NCBI RefSeq assembly: GCF_029840925.1
Contig: NZ_JAOCDM010000040.1
Coordinates: 1-40,106, forward strand
Origin: Pseudomonas sp. GD03858
Lineage (GTDB): Bacteria; Pseudomonadota; Gammaproteobacteria; Pseudomonadales; Pseudomonadaceae
DNA: 40,106 nucleotides
Direction of reading: 5' to 3'
The notes below the pieces were generated by a model. That model had not been told where the DNA came from. It did not search any database and saw only the letters and a program-made list of their open reading frames with translations. The translations under genes were made by a program, and so were the position numbers. Positions 14,287 to 25,419 of this stretch are shown here, one piece after another. Each line of letters opens with the position of its first letter. The first letter of the stretch is position 1.

Positions 14287-14315
14287 TTGCCCGACGAATT
14301 CAATACGGGTAAAAT
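14287..14315 (+). promoter_or_regulatory. Sigma-70 promoter of the acyltransferase gene
   Basis: TTGCCC (14287-14292), a 17-nt spacer and TAAAAT (14310-14315, 5 of 6) give a good promoter with a start near 14322. It is independent of the repressor-controlled region, so the acyltransferase should be expressed when the tail operon is silent. Confidence 0.6.
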
Positions 14316-14362
14316 GCGTGCCTTACGGATTTAGCGTGCTTTCACCCGGAGTTTCTCTCGTA

Positions 14363-16321
14363 ATGACATCGCTGAAAATGCAAGGGACAGATAGCGCCCT
14401 AAAAAACAACGGGCATTTATCATACCGCCCGGACATTGATGGACTTCGCGCCCTAGCCGTGCTGCCGGTCATTTTGTTTCATGCCGGGTTAAACTCCTTT
14501 CGTGGTGGTTTTGTAGGCGTTGACATCTTTTTTTTAATCAGCGGCTTTTTGATCACCTCCATCATTTTAATGGAGAAGAACGCCGGAACATTCAAGCTCT
14601 CATCTTTTTACAGTAGACGAGCCAAGCGAATACTACCTGCGTTGTTCTTAGTGATTGCGTGCACCATCCCGTTTGCCTGGTACACACTTCCCCCGGCGGA
14701 AATGCAGTCATTCGCCCAAAGCATCTTGGCCACACTGACATTCAGTTCGAATATTTTGTTCTGGATGCAAAGCGGATACTTTGACACCACTGCAAGCCTC
14801 AAGCCGCTCTTGCATACATGGAGCCTTGCAGTAGAAGAGCAGTATTACATTATCTTTCCCCTCATCATTCTGGCGCTGTGGAAGACAGGAACTCGTTCAC
14901 TGACCATGCTGCTTTGCGCTCTGCTGGTTATGAGCCTCGCCTTTTCGGTCTGGCTCTATGGAAAGGACCAGACAGGCGCGTTCTATCTGCTGCCTGCCAG
15001 AGCATGGGAGATTCTGACCGGTGCCCTCATTGCCATGATCGGTTGGAAGCCAACCAGCAGCCGGCTCACCAGCATCATGAGCGCCCTTGGCTTGGTGTTG
15101 GTACTGGTATCGATCTTCGCGTACAAGAAAATGGCGCACCTGGGCGCCCTACATACGCTACCTGCCGTAGTCGGGGCAGCACTCATCATCCAGTTCTCTC
15201 GCGAGGGGAGCCTGGTCTACCGCCTGCTCACCCTGCGCGCAGCCCTGCTCGTCGGAATGCTCAGCTACAGCGCGTATCTGTGGCACCAGCCCGTGCTGGC
15301 ACTGGCCAAGCTCCACTTCTCGCAAGACCTGAGCAAACCTCTCATCACGCTGCTGATCGCACTCACATTCGTGCTCTCCATCATCAGTTACAGGCTCATC
15401 GAGAATCCAGCGAGGAGAACGAAGGGCCGGGCATCCAACGCCGTGATCTCGGCGGCGCTGGCGGCTGGCATGGCGCTGGCAGTGGTGGGGTACATCGGCA
15501 ACGCAAACTCAGGATTCCCCGAGCGAGCAGGCGGTTTTTACCCGCTCACCGCTCAACAGGCGGAACATGATCTGCTCCAGCGTTTCACGAATGACTCACA
15601 GGACAGTGCCATCTATCGGACGGCAGAAGCACCAGCAAAAACCATCCTTATCATCGGCGACTCTTATGTTCCAAACTGGTCGATAGGCATCAATGAAAAC
15701 ATCGACCACAAACAGTACCGTACCATTTCGATCAGCTATCTCCACTGCCAGGTAGACATAAATAGCTCCCGTATCACCGTCACAACCACCGAATCTAAAT
15801 ATGAGAAAAATTGCTCTGCCTTTGACCGGTACGCAAACGACAAAGAGATTCTGAAATCAGTTGAAAAAATCTTCCTGGTTTCACATCGCCCCTTCGAGTA
15901 CCAGGCCAACAAATTTAGGTTCGAGCTACTCAAAGCCCTGAAAGCACGCACTGGCGCTGAAGCCTACATATTTGGCGATTACTACCAACTCGATTCCAGC
16001 AAAGGTGAGACGTGCATGAACACCATGTTCGCCAGTGGCAAAGACTCAAGAGCCTGCTTGGAGAAAGCCATTTATCCAGCAACGACACAAATACAAACAT
16101 CGAGCGATGTACCCAGCGACCTGAATTATCATTTCGTAGACGTCATCGAGTTGCTGTGCGGCTATCAGAAAGCCAAGTGTCCGGCCAGTGTAAACGGTGT
16201 TCCGTTCATGGAAGACTGGAACCACTTGACCGCCACATTTGTTAAACATGTATTTTCCAGCATCCCGCGCAGCTCTGCAGATGCACTTCGCGATATCGGC
16301 CTGGCAGACACCTTCCACTGA
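14363..16321 (+). CDS. Surface polysaccharide O-acyltransferase (AT3 + SGNH, OafA-like)
   Basis: An integral inner-membrane enzyme that would add acetyl groups to O-antigen or another surface glycan. Residues about 20-350 form the acyltransferase-3 domain with some ten membrane segments (start SYRPDIDGLRALAVLPVILF with the conserved Arg and His, FFLISGFLIT, RRAKRILPALF, HTWSLAVEEQYY). After a linker, a periplasmic SGNH-type domain carries GDS near residue 431 (ILIIGDSYVPNW). This layout matches OafA/YrhL-type O-antigen acetylases. ATG 14363 is chosen as it follows GGAG and lies after the predicted transcription start; ATG 14378 is an alternative. The gene is visibly AT-richer than both neighbours, a sign of transfer. 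It sits between the tailocin repressor and an integrase remnant, where phages often carry serotype-converting genes. Confidence 0.9.
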   Translation: MTSLKMQGTDSALKNNGHLSYRPDIDGLRALAVLPVILFHAGLNSFRGGFVGVDIFFLISGFLITSIILMEKNAGTFKLSSFYSRRAKRILPALFLVIACTIPFAWYTLPPAEMQSFAQSILATLTFSSNILFWMQSGYFDTTASLKPLLHTWSLAVEEQYYIIFPLIILALWKTGTRSLTMLLCALLVMSLAFSVWLYGKDQTGAFYLLPARAWEILTGALIAMIGWKPTSSRLTSIMSALGLVLVLVSIFAYKKMAHLGALHTLPAVVGAALIIQFSREGSLVYRLLTLRAALLVGMLSYSAYLWHQPVLALAKLHFSQDLSKPLITLLIALTFVLSIISYRLIENPARRTKGRASNAVISAALAAGMALAVVGYIGNANSGFPERAGGFYPLTAQQAEHDLLQRFTNDSQDSAIYRTAEAPAKTILIIGDSYVPNWSIGINENIDHKQYRTISISYLHCQVDINSSRITVTTTESKYEKNCSAFDRYANDKEILKSVEKIFLVSHRPFEYQANKFRFELLKALKARTGAEAYIFGDYYQLDSSKGETCMNTMFASGKDSRACLEKAIYPATTQIQTSSDVPSDLNYHFVDVIELLCGYQKAKCPASVNGVPFMEDWNHLTATFVKHVFSSIPRSSADALRDIGLADTFH

Positions 16322-16544
16322 CCGCCCCAACTCTGAAAGCGGCGCACCGCGCATCCTGCAACGGGAGGCTTCGGGCGCCGCGTCAACCGCGCAAGACGCT
16401 GAAGCGACAGCTGGAGAAAATACTCAACCCGGTCATCGGCAAAATCGACAGCATCAGCCATGGTTTGCGTCCTCATGGCCTCGCGCTCGCCCGCCATCAT
16501 GCCGCCTGCAGCGCGTCGTTGGTGACGGCACCGGCTCGGGGCAA

Positions 16545-16770
16545 AACCAAACTCGACACACCTATGCGTGCTGGTGCCTGACTGCCCGTGGTAACCTTGC
16601 GCTCATCGCGCAGCAAATGGGTTACAAGGACTTCACCATGCTGGTGGAGGTCTACGCAAAATGGATGGATGACGAGTCTTCGACAGAGTTTCAGTAGATC
16701 TGGGATAGCATCCAAAAACAAAGCGGAAAACCCCAAATTTGCCCCACACCTTTGAGAAAAATGCTCTAAC
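16545..16770 (+). pseudogene. C-terminal remnant of a phage tyrosine integrase
   Basis: The frame reads NQTRHTYACWCLTARGNLAL, IAQQMGYKDFTMLVEVYAKW, MDDESSTEFQ, then TAG at 16695, and continues in the same frame as IWDSIQKQSGKPQICPTPL to a TAA at 16768-16770. The RHTYACW box, the MGYKD box and the catalytic-type Tyr in VYAKW identify the C-terminal catalytic end of a phage tyrosine recombinase. Everything upstream, including the first catalytic Arg, is missing or unreadable. It points towards mutS and ends 6 nt before its ATG. In 16322-16544 I see no recognisable gene; one frame there reads KRQLEKILNPVIGKIDSI without known relatives. Confidence 0.75.
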
Positions 16771-16776
16771 CACTTG

Positions 16777-19362
16777 ATGAATAAAGCAATTTCTGACTTC
16801 TCCGCACACACCCCAATGATGCAGCAGTACTGGAAGCTGAAGAACCAGCATCCGGACCAGCTGATGTTCTACCGCATGGGCGACTTCTACGAGATCTTCT
16901 ACGAAGACGCGAAGAAGGCCGCGAAACTGCTGGATATCACCCTGACCGCCCGCGGGCAGTCGGCCGGCCAGTCGATCCCCATGTGCGGGATTCCATTCCA
17001 TTCGCTCGAGGGCTACCTGGCCAAGCTGGTCAAGCTCGGCGAGTCGGTGGTGATCTGCGAGCAGATCGGCGACCCGGCCACCAGCAAGGGCCCGGTGGAG
17101 CGCCAGGTGGTGCGCATCATCACCCCCGGCACGATCAGTGACGAGGCGCTGCTCGACGAGCGCCGCGACAACCTGATCGCCGCCCTGCTGGGCGACGAGC
17201 GCCTGTTCGGCCTGGCTGTGCTGGACATCACCAGCGGCAACTTCACGGTGCAGGAGATCAAGGGCTGGGAGAACCTGCTGGCCGAGCTCGAGCGCATCAA
17301 CCCGGTGGAACTGCTGATCCCCGACGACTGGCCGCAGGGCCTGCCGGCGGAGAAACGCCCGGGCGCGCGCCGTCGCGCGCCATGGGACTTCGACCGCGAT
17401 TCGGCGCGCAAGAGCCTGTGTCAGCAGTTCGCCACCCAGGACCTCAAGGGCTTCGGCTGCGACAAGCTGACCCTGGCCATCGGCGCCGCGGGCTGCCTGC
17501 TGGGCTATGCCAAGGAAACCCAGCGCACCGCCCTGCCCCACCTGCGCAGCCTGCGCCACGAGCGCCTGGACGACACGGTCATCCTCGATGCCGCCAGCCG
17601 CCGCAACCTGGAGCTGGACATCAACCTGGCCGGCGGGCGCGACAATACCCTGCAGTCGGTCATCGACCGCTGCCAGACCGCCATGGCCAGCCGCCTGCTG
17701 ACCCGCTGGCTGAACCGTCCATTGCGCGACCTGAAAGTGCTGAAGGCGCGCCAGGACTCGATCCGCTGCCTGCTCGACGGCTACCGCTTCGAGAAGCTGC
17801 AACCGCAGCTCAAGGAAATTGGCGACATCGAGCGCATTCTCGCGCGCATCGGCCTGCGCAACGCCCGTCCCCGTGATCTGGCGCGCCTGCGCGACGCCCT
17901 CGGCGCCCTGCCCGAGCTGCAGAACGCCATGGCCGAACTGGAAGCCCCGCACCTGGCCCGCCTGGCCGCCATCACCGGCACCTACCCTGAATTGGCCGGG
18001 CTGCTGGAGCGGGCGATCATCGACAACCCGCCAGCGGTGATCCGCGACGGCGGCGTGCTCAAGACCGGCTACGACAGCGAGCTCGACGAGCTGCTGGCCA
18101 TGAGCGAGAACGCCGGCCAGTTCCTCATCGACCTGGAAGCCCGCGAGAAGGCCCGCACGGGCCTTGCCAACCTCAAGGTCGGCTACAACCGTGTGCACGG
18201 CTACTACATCGAACTGCCGACCAAGCAGGCCGAACAGGCGCCGGGCGACTACATCCGGCGCCAGACCCTCAAGGGCGCCGAGCGCTTCATCACCCCCGAG
18301 CTCAAGGCATTCGAGGACAAGGCCCTATCGGCCAAGAGCCGCGCCCTGAGCCGCGAGAAGATGCTCTACGACGCCCTGCTCGAGACCCTGATCGGCCACC
18401 TGGCGCCGCTGCAGGACAGCGCCGCCGCCCTGGCCGAGCTGGACGTGCTGAGCAACCTGGCCGAGCGCGCGCTGAACCTGGACCTGAACTGCCCAAGCTT
18501 CGTCGACGAACCTTGCCTGCGCATCGACCAGGGCCGTCACCCGGTGGTCGAGCAAGTACTGACCACGCCGTTCGTGGCCAACGACCTGGGCCTGGACGGC
18601 AGCACGCGCATGCTGATCATCACCGGCCCGAACATGGGCGGTAAGTCCACCTACATGCGCCAGACCGCGCTGATCGTGCTGATGGCGCATATCGGCAGCT
18701 TCGTGCCGGCCGCCCGCTGCGAGCTGTCGCTGGTGGACCGCATCTTCACCCGTATCGGCTCCAGCGACGACCTGGCGGGCGGGCGCTCGACCTTCATGGT
18801 CGAGATGAGCGAGACCGCGAACATCCTGCACAACGCCACCGACCGCAGCCTGGTGCTGATGGACGAAGTCGGTCGCGGCACCAGCACCTTCGACGGCCTG
18901 TCGCTGGCCTGGGCCGCCGCCGAGCGCCTGGCCCAACTGCGTGCCTACACGCTGTTCGCCACCCACTACTTCGAGCTGACCGTGCTGCCGGAGAGCGAGC
19001 CGCTGGTGGCCAACGTGCACCTGAACGCCACCGAGCACAACGAGCGCATCGTATTCCTGCACCATGTGCTGCCCGGGCCCGCCAGCCAGAGCTACGGCCT
19101 GGCCGTGGCACAGTTGGCCGGAGTGCCGGCGCCGGTGATCCAGCGTGCCCGCGAACACCTGGGCCGCCTGGAAACCGCCAGCCTGCCCCATGAAGCGCCG
19201 ATTGCCAGCAAGAGCAAGGGCGAGCCAAGCGTGCCGCACCAGAGCGACCTGTTCGCCAGCCTGCCACACCCGGCCATCGAGAAGCTGGGCAAGCTGGACC
19301 TGGACGACATGACGCCGCGCCAAGCTATCGAAATGCTATATCAACTGAAAAACCTGTTATAA
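16777..19362 (+). CDS. mutS: DNA mismatch repair protein MutS
   Basis: A mismatch-recognition ATPase that starts methyl-independent mismatch repair with MutL. The N-terminal mismatch-binding domain has the Phe-x-Glu motif (Phe37-Tyr38-Glu39 in GDFYEIF). The connector, lever and clamp domains follow. The ATPase has Walker A (GPNMGGKST, about 617-625), Walker B ([13 protein letters not shown], about 692) and the signature His of FATHYFEL. The C-terminal dimerisation tail ends [19 protein letters not shown]. The length of 861 aa is normal. ATG 16777 gives [16 protein letters not shown] 16774 is adjacent. There is no good ribosome binding site, and the upstream DNA is integrase remnant, so the native promoter region may have been replaced. 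Confidence 0.98.
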   Translation: MNKAISDFSAHTPMMQQYWKLKNQHPDQLMFYRMGDFYEIFYEDAKKAAKLLDITLTARGQSAGQSIPMCGIPFHSLEGYLAKLVKLGESVVICEQIGDPATSKGPVERQVVRIITPGTISDEALLDERRDNLIAALLGDERLFGLAVLDITSGNFTVQEIKGWENLLAELERINPVELLIPDDWPQGLPAEKRPGARRRAPWDFDRDSARKSLCQQFATQDLKGFGCDKLTLAIGAAGCLLGYAKETQRTALPHLRSLRHERLDDTVILDAASRRNLELDINLAGGRDNTLQSVIDRCQTAMASRLLTRWLNRPLRDLKVLKARQDSIRCLLDGYRFEKLQPQLKEIGDIERILARIGLRNARPRDLARLRDALGALPELQNAMAELEAPHLARLAAITGTYPELAGLLERAIIDNPPAVIRDGGVLKTGYDSELDELLAMSENAGQFLIDLEAREKARTGLANLKVGYNRVHGYYIELPTKQAEQAPGDYIRRQTLKGAERFITPELKAFEDKALSAKSRALSREKMLYDALLETLIGHLAPLQDSAAALAELDVLSNLAERALNLDLNCPSFVDEPCLRIDQGRHPVVEQVLTTPFVANDLGLDGSTRMLIITGPNMGGKSTYMRQTALIVLMAHIGSFVPAARCELSLVDRIFTRIGSSDDLAGGRSTFMVEMSETANILHNATDRSLVLMDEVGRGTSTFDGLSLAWAAAERLAQLRAYTLFATHYFELTVLPESEPLVANVHLNATEHNERIVFLHHVLPGPASQSYGLAVAQLAGVPAPVIQRAREHLGRLETASLPHEAPIASKSKGEPSVPHQSDLFASLPHPAIEKLGKLDLDDMTPRQAIEMLYQLKNLL

Positions 19363-19501
19363 CGGCCCACCGCGCAAGCTGGTAGAATCCGGCGCGGTTT
19401 GCGAGTGCTGCAGGTTATTAGCCTGGCCTGCAGCCACCACCGTGAGCCGCGCTGCCCTGGAAGGAAGGGCAAGCTGCCGTCGCCTGAGGAGAGAATTAGA
19501 A

Positions 19502-19825
19502 ATGACCTTCGTCGTCACCGACAACTGCATCAAATGCAAGTACACCGACTGCGTGGAAGTCTGTCCGGTGGACTGCTTCTACGAAGGCCCGAACTTCCTG
19601 GTCATTCACCCGGACGAGTGCATCGACTGTGCGCTGTGCGAACCTGAATGCCCAGCCCAGGCCATTTTCTCGGAAGACGAAATACCTGCCGGCATGGAGA
19701 ACTTCATCGAGCTGAACGCCGAGCTCGCGGAGATCTGGCCGAACATCACCGAGAAGAAAGACGCCCTGCCGGACGCCGAAGAGTGGGATGGCAAGCCAGG
19801 CAAGATTGCCGACCTGGAACGCTGA
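19502..19825 (+). CDS. fdxA: 7Fe ferredoxin I (3Fe-4S / 4Fe-4S), Azotobacter type
   Basis: A small cytoplasmic electron carrier. The 107-aa protein starts [20 protein letters not shown]. Its cysteines at 9, 12, 17, 21, 25, 40, 43, 46 and 50 follow the spacing of Azotobacter ferredoxin I, with one 3Fe-4S and one 4Fe-4S cluster and the extra free Cys. The acidic C-terminal extension (about residues 60-107, ending [10 protein letters not shown]) is typical. GAGGAG lies upstream of ATG 19502, and a TAGAAT-type -10 near 19381-19386 could drive its own transcript. The gene sits 139 nt after mutS and is followed by a strong terminator. The adjacency to mutS and rpoS is standard in Pseudomonas. Confidence 0.96.
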   Translation: MTFVVTDNCIKCKYTDCVEVCPVDCFYEGPNFLVIHPDECIDCALCEPECPAQAIFSEDEIPAGMENFIELNAELAEIWPNITEKKDALPDAEEWDGKPGKIADLER

Positions 19826-19840
19826 TCGCCTCCGGATACG

Positions 19841-19866
19841 AAAAAGGCCCGCAAGGGCCTTTTTTC
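19841..19866 (+). terminator. fdxA terminator, bidirectional
   Basis: AAAAAGGCCC-GCAA-GGGCC followed by six or more T residues, 15 nt after the fdxA stop. Flanking A and T tracts allow it to work in both directions. It lies next to the oppositely oriented terminator of rsmZ. Confidence 0.9.
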
Positions 19867-19880
19867 ATTTTCAACGGGCA

Positions 19881-20011
19881 AAAAAAAGGGGCGGTTTGAC
19901 CCGCCCACATTTTTTCCGTAGTCCCTGTATGTCCCAATCATCATCCTGATGAATCGCGTCCTGCGATGTCCTTGGCCGTCATCCTTGAAAGCCTGTGTCA
20001 GTCCGTCGACA
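19881..20011 (-). ncRNA. rsmZ: Regulatory small RNA RsmZ
   Basis: An RNA of about 130 nt transcribed leftwards, beginning TGTCGACGGACTGACACAGG. It holds repeated GGA motifs suited to binding RsmA/CsrA proteins: ACGGAC, AAGGAT, AAGGACA, GCAGGACGC, TCAGGATGA, GGGACA, CAGGGAC and ACGGAA, several placed in hairpin loops (for example ATCGCAGGACGCGAT and TCATCAGGATGATGA). It ends in a GGGCGG-GTCAA-ACCGCCC hairpin and a seven-T tract. Position between fdxA and rpoS, the 5' end and the GGA pattern match Pseudomonas RsmZ. It titrates Rsm proteins to relieve repression of secondary metabolism and biofilm traits. An AT-rich linker (about 20080-20160) and a GacA-type site lie upstream. Confidence 0.93.
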
Positions 20012-20185
20012 CAGTTCGAATACTAGCGATTCCCCGAGGGGAAACAAGCGGTAGATCTCCCCACTTGTTTCAGGTGCTAGATTTTTATTTTAATTAAAAA
20101 TCCATATTTTTCAGTCGCTTATGAAATGTACGTCATTGAAAACGACATTGATTTACTGATCCCTACAGCGATTACTTACATAACG

Positions 20186-20203
20186 AGTAAGCAATTGCTT
20201 ACA
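20186..20203 (-). promoter_or_regulatory. GacA upstream activating site of rsmZ
   Basis: On the minus strand TGTAAGCAATTGCTTACT matches the GacA consensus TGTAAG-N6-CTTACA with one mismatch at the last base. It lies about 175 bp upstream of the rsmZ start, the distance known for rsmZ in Pseudomonas. The intervening AT-rich stretch (TTTTTATTTTAATTAAAAAT) fits a bent linker for IHF-type proteins. Confidence 0.88.
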
Positions 20204-20265
20204 CGCTGTACCACGAGGGTGGATAAATAAATATTGCGGTGGGGAGGTCAGCAGCCTCAGGTCAG

Positions 20266-20313
20266 GGTGAAATGCAAACGCCCCGAACGATGTCGGGGCG
20301 TTTGCATTTCACC
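20266..20313 (-). terminator. rpoS transcription terminator hairpin
   Basis: A 21-bp perfect inverted repeat with a 6-nt loop starts 11 nt after the rpoS stop. The stem core is CGCCCCGA/TCGGGGCG, with outer arms GGTGAAATGCAAA. No separate T tract follows, so it may also protect the rpoS 3' end. Confidence 0.75.
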
Positions 20314-20323
20314 TGAGTAGCGA

Positions 20324-21331
20324 TTACTGGAACAGCGACTCACTGGACAGGCCATTCTTTTCGAGGATCTCGCGCAGACGCTTGAGCCCCTCGACCTGGA
20401 TCTGCCGAACACGCTCGCGGGTCAGACCGATTTCCAGCCCGACGTCCTCCAGGGTGCTGCTCTCATGGCCACGCAGACCGAAGCGACGGACCACCACCTC
20501 GCGTTGCTTGTCGGTCAGCTCGCCGAGCCACTGATCGATGCTCTGTGACAGGTCATCGTCCTGCAGCAGCTCGCAGGGATCTGTCGGACGGTCGTCGGTG
20601 AGCGTGTCGAGCAGTGTCTTGTCGGAGTCCGGGCCAAGCGAGACATCCACCGAGGACACGCGCTCGTTGAGACCGAGCATGCGCTTGACCTCCGCCACCG
20701 GCTTTTCCAGCAGGCTGGCGATTTCTTCCGGTGACGGCTCGTGATCGAGCTTCTGCGTCAGCTCGCGGGCAGCCCGCAGGTAGACGTTGAGCTCCTTGAC
20801 CACGTGAATGGGCAGGCGGATGGTGCGGGTCTGATTCATGATCGCCCGCTCGATGGTCTGGCGGATCCACCAGGTCGCATAGGTCGAGAAGCGGAAGCCA
20901 CGCTCGGGGTCGAACTTCTCCACCGCCCGGATCAGGCCCAGGTTGCCTTCCTCGATCAGATCGAGCAGGGACAGGCCACGATTGACGTAACGGCGGGCGA
21001 TCTTGACCACCAGGCGCAGGTTGCTTTCGATCATACGCTTGCGACCGGCAGGGTCGCCTTTTTGCGACAGGCGTGCAAAATGCACTTCCTCCTCCGGCGA
21101 CAGCAGAGGCGAGAAGCCGATTTCGTTGAGATACAGCTGGGTGGCATCGAGCGCCCGGCTGTAATCGATGTACTTGTGCTGCTTGGGCGATGCGCCCGAT
21201 TTCGACTTGGTCCGAACCGAAGGTACAGCAGGTTCGTCTGACACCACATCCGTTTCCAATACGATGCCTGTCTCCATGAGAAGCAGATCATCGTCGATGT
21301 CAAACTCCGGCACTTCTTTACTGAGAGCCAT
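20324..21331 (-). CDS. rpoS: RNA polymerase sigma factor RpoS (sigma-38)
   Basis: The stationary-phase and general stress sigma factor. The 335-aa protein has region 1.2 ([20 protein letters not shown]), region 2 ([20 protein letters not shown] then [20 protein letters not shown] and [20 protein letters not shown]), region 3 and region 4 with the HTH ([20 protein letters not shown]). It ends [13 protein letters not shown] 21331 has AAGGA upstream at good spacing. As in other pseudomonads it follows nlpD, so its main promoter probably lies inside nlpD. It sits next to rsmZ, linking two global regulators of late growth. Confidence 0.98.
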   Translation of the reverse strand: MALSKEVPEFDIDDDLLLMETGIVLETDVVSDEPAVPSVRTKSKSGASPKQHKYIDYSRALDATQLYLNEIGFSPLLSPEEEVHFARLSQKGDPAGRKRMIESNLRLVVKIARRYVNRGLSLLDLIEEGNLGLIRAVEKFDPERGFRFSTYATWWIRQTIERAIMNQTRTIRLPIHVVKELNVYLRAARELTQKLDHEPSPEEIASLLEKPVAEVKRMLGLNERVSSVDVSLGPDSDKTLLDTLTDDRPTDPCELLQDDDLSQSIDQWLGELTDKQREVVVRRFGLRGHESSTLEDVGLEIGLTRERVRQIQVEGLKRLREILEKNGLSSESLFQ

Positions 21332-21436
21332 TGTTATAGTCCTTTGCTGAGTTCGAACTCAGACTCGAGCGTCACCTTTCCATGGCAGCGCTGGAGCCTG
21401 TCCCCTCTACATCCAAGGAACAGGCTGGGACAACAA

Positions 21437-22294
21437 TCAACGGCGTGGCAGGAACTGGAGAGGATCGACGGGTTTACCCTGACGGCGAATCTCGAAATGC
21501 AGCTTCACCCGATCAGTGCCCGTGGACCCCATTTCTGCGATCGTCTGCCCTGCCTTGACCTGCTGCCCCTCCCGAACCAAGAGCCTGCGGTTGTGACCGT
21601 AGGCGCTGACGTAGGTATCGCTGTGTTTGATGATGATGAGCTCGCCATAACCCCTCAAGCCACTGCCGGCGTAGACCACCGCTCCATCAGACGCAGCAAA
21701 AACAGGCTGTCCCAAATCACCGGCGATATCAATGCCTTTATTCAAACTACCGTTTGAAGCGAATTTTCCAATCAGCACGCCGTTCGCCGGCCAGGTCCAA
21801 CCGCCCACGGCACGCTCTGCGGCGGGCACCTGGGCAACCGTTTGCGAGGTGGTGGAAGGGGCAGTTGTGGCACTTTTGCCATTGCCGGCAGGGGGCGAGG
21901 TAGTCGCGACCGGACGGCGGATGACCGTGGTCCGACTCGACGACGATGGGCTGCTGGTGACCACCGTGGTGCTGCCACCAGCACCGCTGCTGAAGCGAAT
22001 CGGCTGGCCCGGGCGGATGGTATAGGGCGCGGCGATATTGTTGCGCGCCGCCAGCTCCTTGTAGTCCCAGCCGTAGCGGAATGCGATGGAGAACAACGTA
22101 TCGCCGGGCTTGACGATGTACTGCCCCGAGGTCACGGTCGCACGCTTGGGCGCCGCGTTGTTGCGATCGACCACACGCGCGCCGTTCGAGCCGGTACTGG
22201 AGCAACCGGCCAGCAGGGTGCCCATGGCCAGCGCAATCACCAGAAGCCTCAAACCCGACCGATCCCTGCGCTGCCGCATGACTGTGTGACCCAC
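21437..22294 (-). CDS. nlpD: Lipoprotein NlpD, LysM + M23 (LytM) domain
   Basis: An outer-membrane lipoprotein that activates cell-wall amidases at division. A lipoprotein signal ends at the lipobox LLAGC (GLRLLVIALAMGTLLAGC). A LysM peptidoglycan-binding domain follows (GQYIVKPGDTLFSIAFRYGW to IRPGQPIRF), then a Ser/Thr/Pro-rich linker, then an M23-type domain (GIDIAGDLGQPVFAASDGAV, IKHSDTYVSAYGHN, VKLHFEIRRQGKPVDP). The LytM active site is degenerate, as in NlpD-type activators: the first metal His is missing (NKGIDIAG). I favour GTG 22294 because AGGGGAG lies just upstream; ATG 22279 and ATG 22309 are alternatives. The gene lies between pcm and rpoS and probably carries an rpoS promoter. 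Confidence 0.93.
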   Translation of the reverse strand: MGHTVMRQRRDRSGLRLLVIALAMGTLLAGCSSTGSNGARVVDRNNAAPKRATVTSGQYIVKPGDTLFSIAFRYGWDYKELAARNNIAAPYTIRPGQPIRFSSGAGGSTTVVTSSPSSSSRTTVIRRPVATTSPPAGNGKSATTAPSTTSQTVAQVPAAERAVGGWTWPANGVLIGKFASNGSLNKGIDIAGDLGQPVFAASDGAVVYAGSGLRGYGELIIIKHSDTYVSAYGHNRRLLVREGQQVKAGQTIAEMGSTGTDRVKLHFEIRRQGKPVDPLQFLPRR

Positions 22295-22474
22295 CCGCGC
22301 TCCCCTCATGGTGCCAATAGATGACGCTGCAAAATGCAACAATGTTTCAATTATAACCGAGCCACCCACCTTGCGGGGCCCGTCATGCCCCGGTCTGCGC
22401 CAGGAGCCACGCCAGATAGACAGACACCAGGCGCACTAATTCGTTGGCGGCGCAAATTATTGTGCCTGCGTCGC

Positions 22475-23888
<1,414 letters not shown>

Positions 23889-23901
<13 letters not shown>

Positions 23902-24947
23902 GGGCTGTCCGTCTGCCCTGCCGGCACCAGATCGACGAGTTCGCGCACCACCACGGTGGCGAAGCATCCGGCCGGAAGGACGAATTCCAGTTGCAGGATA
24001 TCAGGCTCGGGATAATGCCACGTCAGACGCCCGATAGGGAGCCGCAGGATGCGCCGTTCGTGATCCATGCCCGCTCGTGCCAGCCATTGGCACAATGCCG
24101 GATGGCGGGCGGCGACGTCACTCTCGAGCGCCTGGGTCGCGCCAGCGCAGGGCGACTGCCCCTCGCCCCACAGCGGACCGGTGGGGTGCAGGTCGAGAAT
24201 GGCCAGACGTGGATCGCTGCACTCGGCCTCCCCTGCCGGGAAGAAACTGCGACTGTCGGTGAACGCCAGCAGGTCGCCGACCTGGGCGCGCTGCCAGCTG
24301 CCATCGGTCACCCGAGCCGCCAATACCTGGTTGAACAGGTAGCTGCGCCCGGCCGACAGCAGCCGCGAGCGCACATTGCGCTGCTCGGGCAGCGCCTGGC
24401 GAGCGGCCCAGTCCTGGGCGTCGTGCACGTTGCCACCGGCATGGCCGAAGCGCTGGCTGCCGAAGTAGTTGGGCACACCCTGCTGCTTGAGTTGTTCCAG
24501 GCGGGCATCGAGGGCCTGACGGTCCACCTGCAGCGCGGTCAGGCGCAAGGTGAAGCCATTGGCCGAATGCGCGCCACGCTGCAGCTTGCGCTGGTGGCGC
24601 ACCTGCTTGAGCACCCGCAGGGTGTCGTCCTCGGCGCGGGACAGGTCGGGGTCGGCCTTGCCCGGCAGGTGCAGGCTGAACCACTGGCGGGTCAAGGCCT
24701 GGCGGTCCTTGAGGCCGGCATAGCTGATGGCGCGCACCGGCACGCCGGCGGCTCGGGCCAGGCGACGGGCCGCCTCTTCGGTGTTGAGGTCGCGCTTCTC
24801 GACCCACAACCACAGGTGCTCGCCCTGACCGGACAGCGGGATATCGAGGACTTCATCGACCTGGAAGTCTTCGGCCACCGCCTTGAGCACCGCGCTGCCC
24901 AAGGCTTCGCCCGAGGCCCGAGGGCCCAGCAGTTCAAATTCGGTCAT
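23889..24947 (-). CDS. truD: tRNA pseudouridine-13 synthase TruD
   Basis: Forms pseudouridine at position 13 of tRNA-Glu. The 352-aa protein has the catalytic motif GLKDRQA with Asp81, the [20 protein letters not shown] insert-domain motif and [20 protein letters not shown]. It begins [20 protein letters not shown]. The start at 24947 overlaps the ispF stop by 4 nt (ATGA), and its end overlaps surE by 13 nt. All conserved parts are present, so the gene is intact. Confidence 0.97.
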
Positions 24948-25417
24948 GCTGGCAGCAGCAGGGCGACCGCATGCACGGCGATGCCCTCCTCGCGGCCGGT
25001 GAAGCCCAGCTTTTCTTCGGTGGTGGCCTTGACGTTGACCTGGTCGAGTTCGACCTGCAGGTCTGCGGCGATCTGCTGGCGCATGGTCTCGATATGCGGG
25101 GCCATCTTCGGAGCCTGGGCGACGATGGTGGCGTCGACGTTGCCGACCTTCCAGCCCTTGTCAGCGACGATGCGCAGCACGTGGCGCAGCAACTCGCGGC
25201 TGTCGATACCTTTGTAGCGCGCATCGGTGTCGGGGAAATGCTTGCCGATATCGCCCAGCGCCGCGGCCCCCAACAGCGCGTCGCTTACCGCGTGCAGCAG
25301 CACATCGCCGTCGGAGTGGGCCAGCAGGCCAAATTTATGGGGGATACGCACCCCGCCCAGGGTAATGAAATCACCGTCGCAGAAACGGTGGACATCGTAG
25401 CCATGGCCAATACGCAT
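24944..25417 (-). CDS. ispF: 2-C-methyl-D-erythritol 2,4-cyclodiphosphate synthase
   Basis: A step of the MEP isoprenoid pathway, cyclising CDP-ME-2-phosphate to MEcPP with release of CMP. The zinc ligands Asp8, His10 and His42 are present ([22 protein letters not shown]). Also seen are [20 protein letters not shown] and the nucleotide-binding [16 protein letters not shown]. The length of 157 aa is normal. The start ATG 25417 has no free Shine-Dalgarno: the only AGGG lies about ten nt upstream, inside the 3' arm of a terminator-like hairpin that ends three nt before the ATG. Its partner ispD lies 3.3 kb away beyond the formaldehyde genes, as in other P. putida strains. Confidence 0.97.
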   Translation of the reverse strand: MRIGHGYDVHRFCDGDFITLGGVRIPHKFGLLAHSDGDVLLHAVSDALLGAAALGDIGKHFPDTDARYKGIDSRELLRHVLRIVADKGWKVGNVDATIVAQAPKMAPHIETMRQQIAADLQVELDQVNVKATTEEKLGFTGREEGIAVHAVALLLPA

Positions 25418-25419
25418 AG

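Noticed and set aside
16239..16697. A 152-aa gene covering the gap between acyltransferase and mutS
   Set aside because: Its start lies inside the acyltransferase gene in another frame. Only the last 50 codons resemble a protein family (integrase), so it is treated as a remnant.
1..16776. A complete active prophage
   Set aside because: No head, packaging, replication or intact integration genes are seen, and the integrase is only a C-terminal remnant with a stop. The unseen left part could still change this view.
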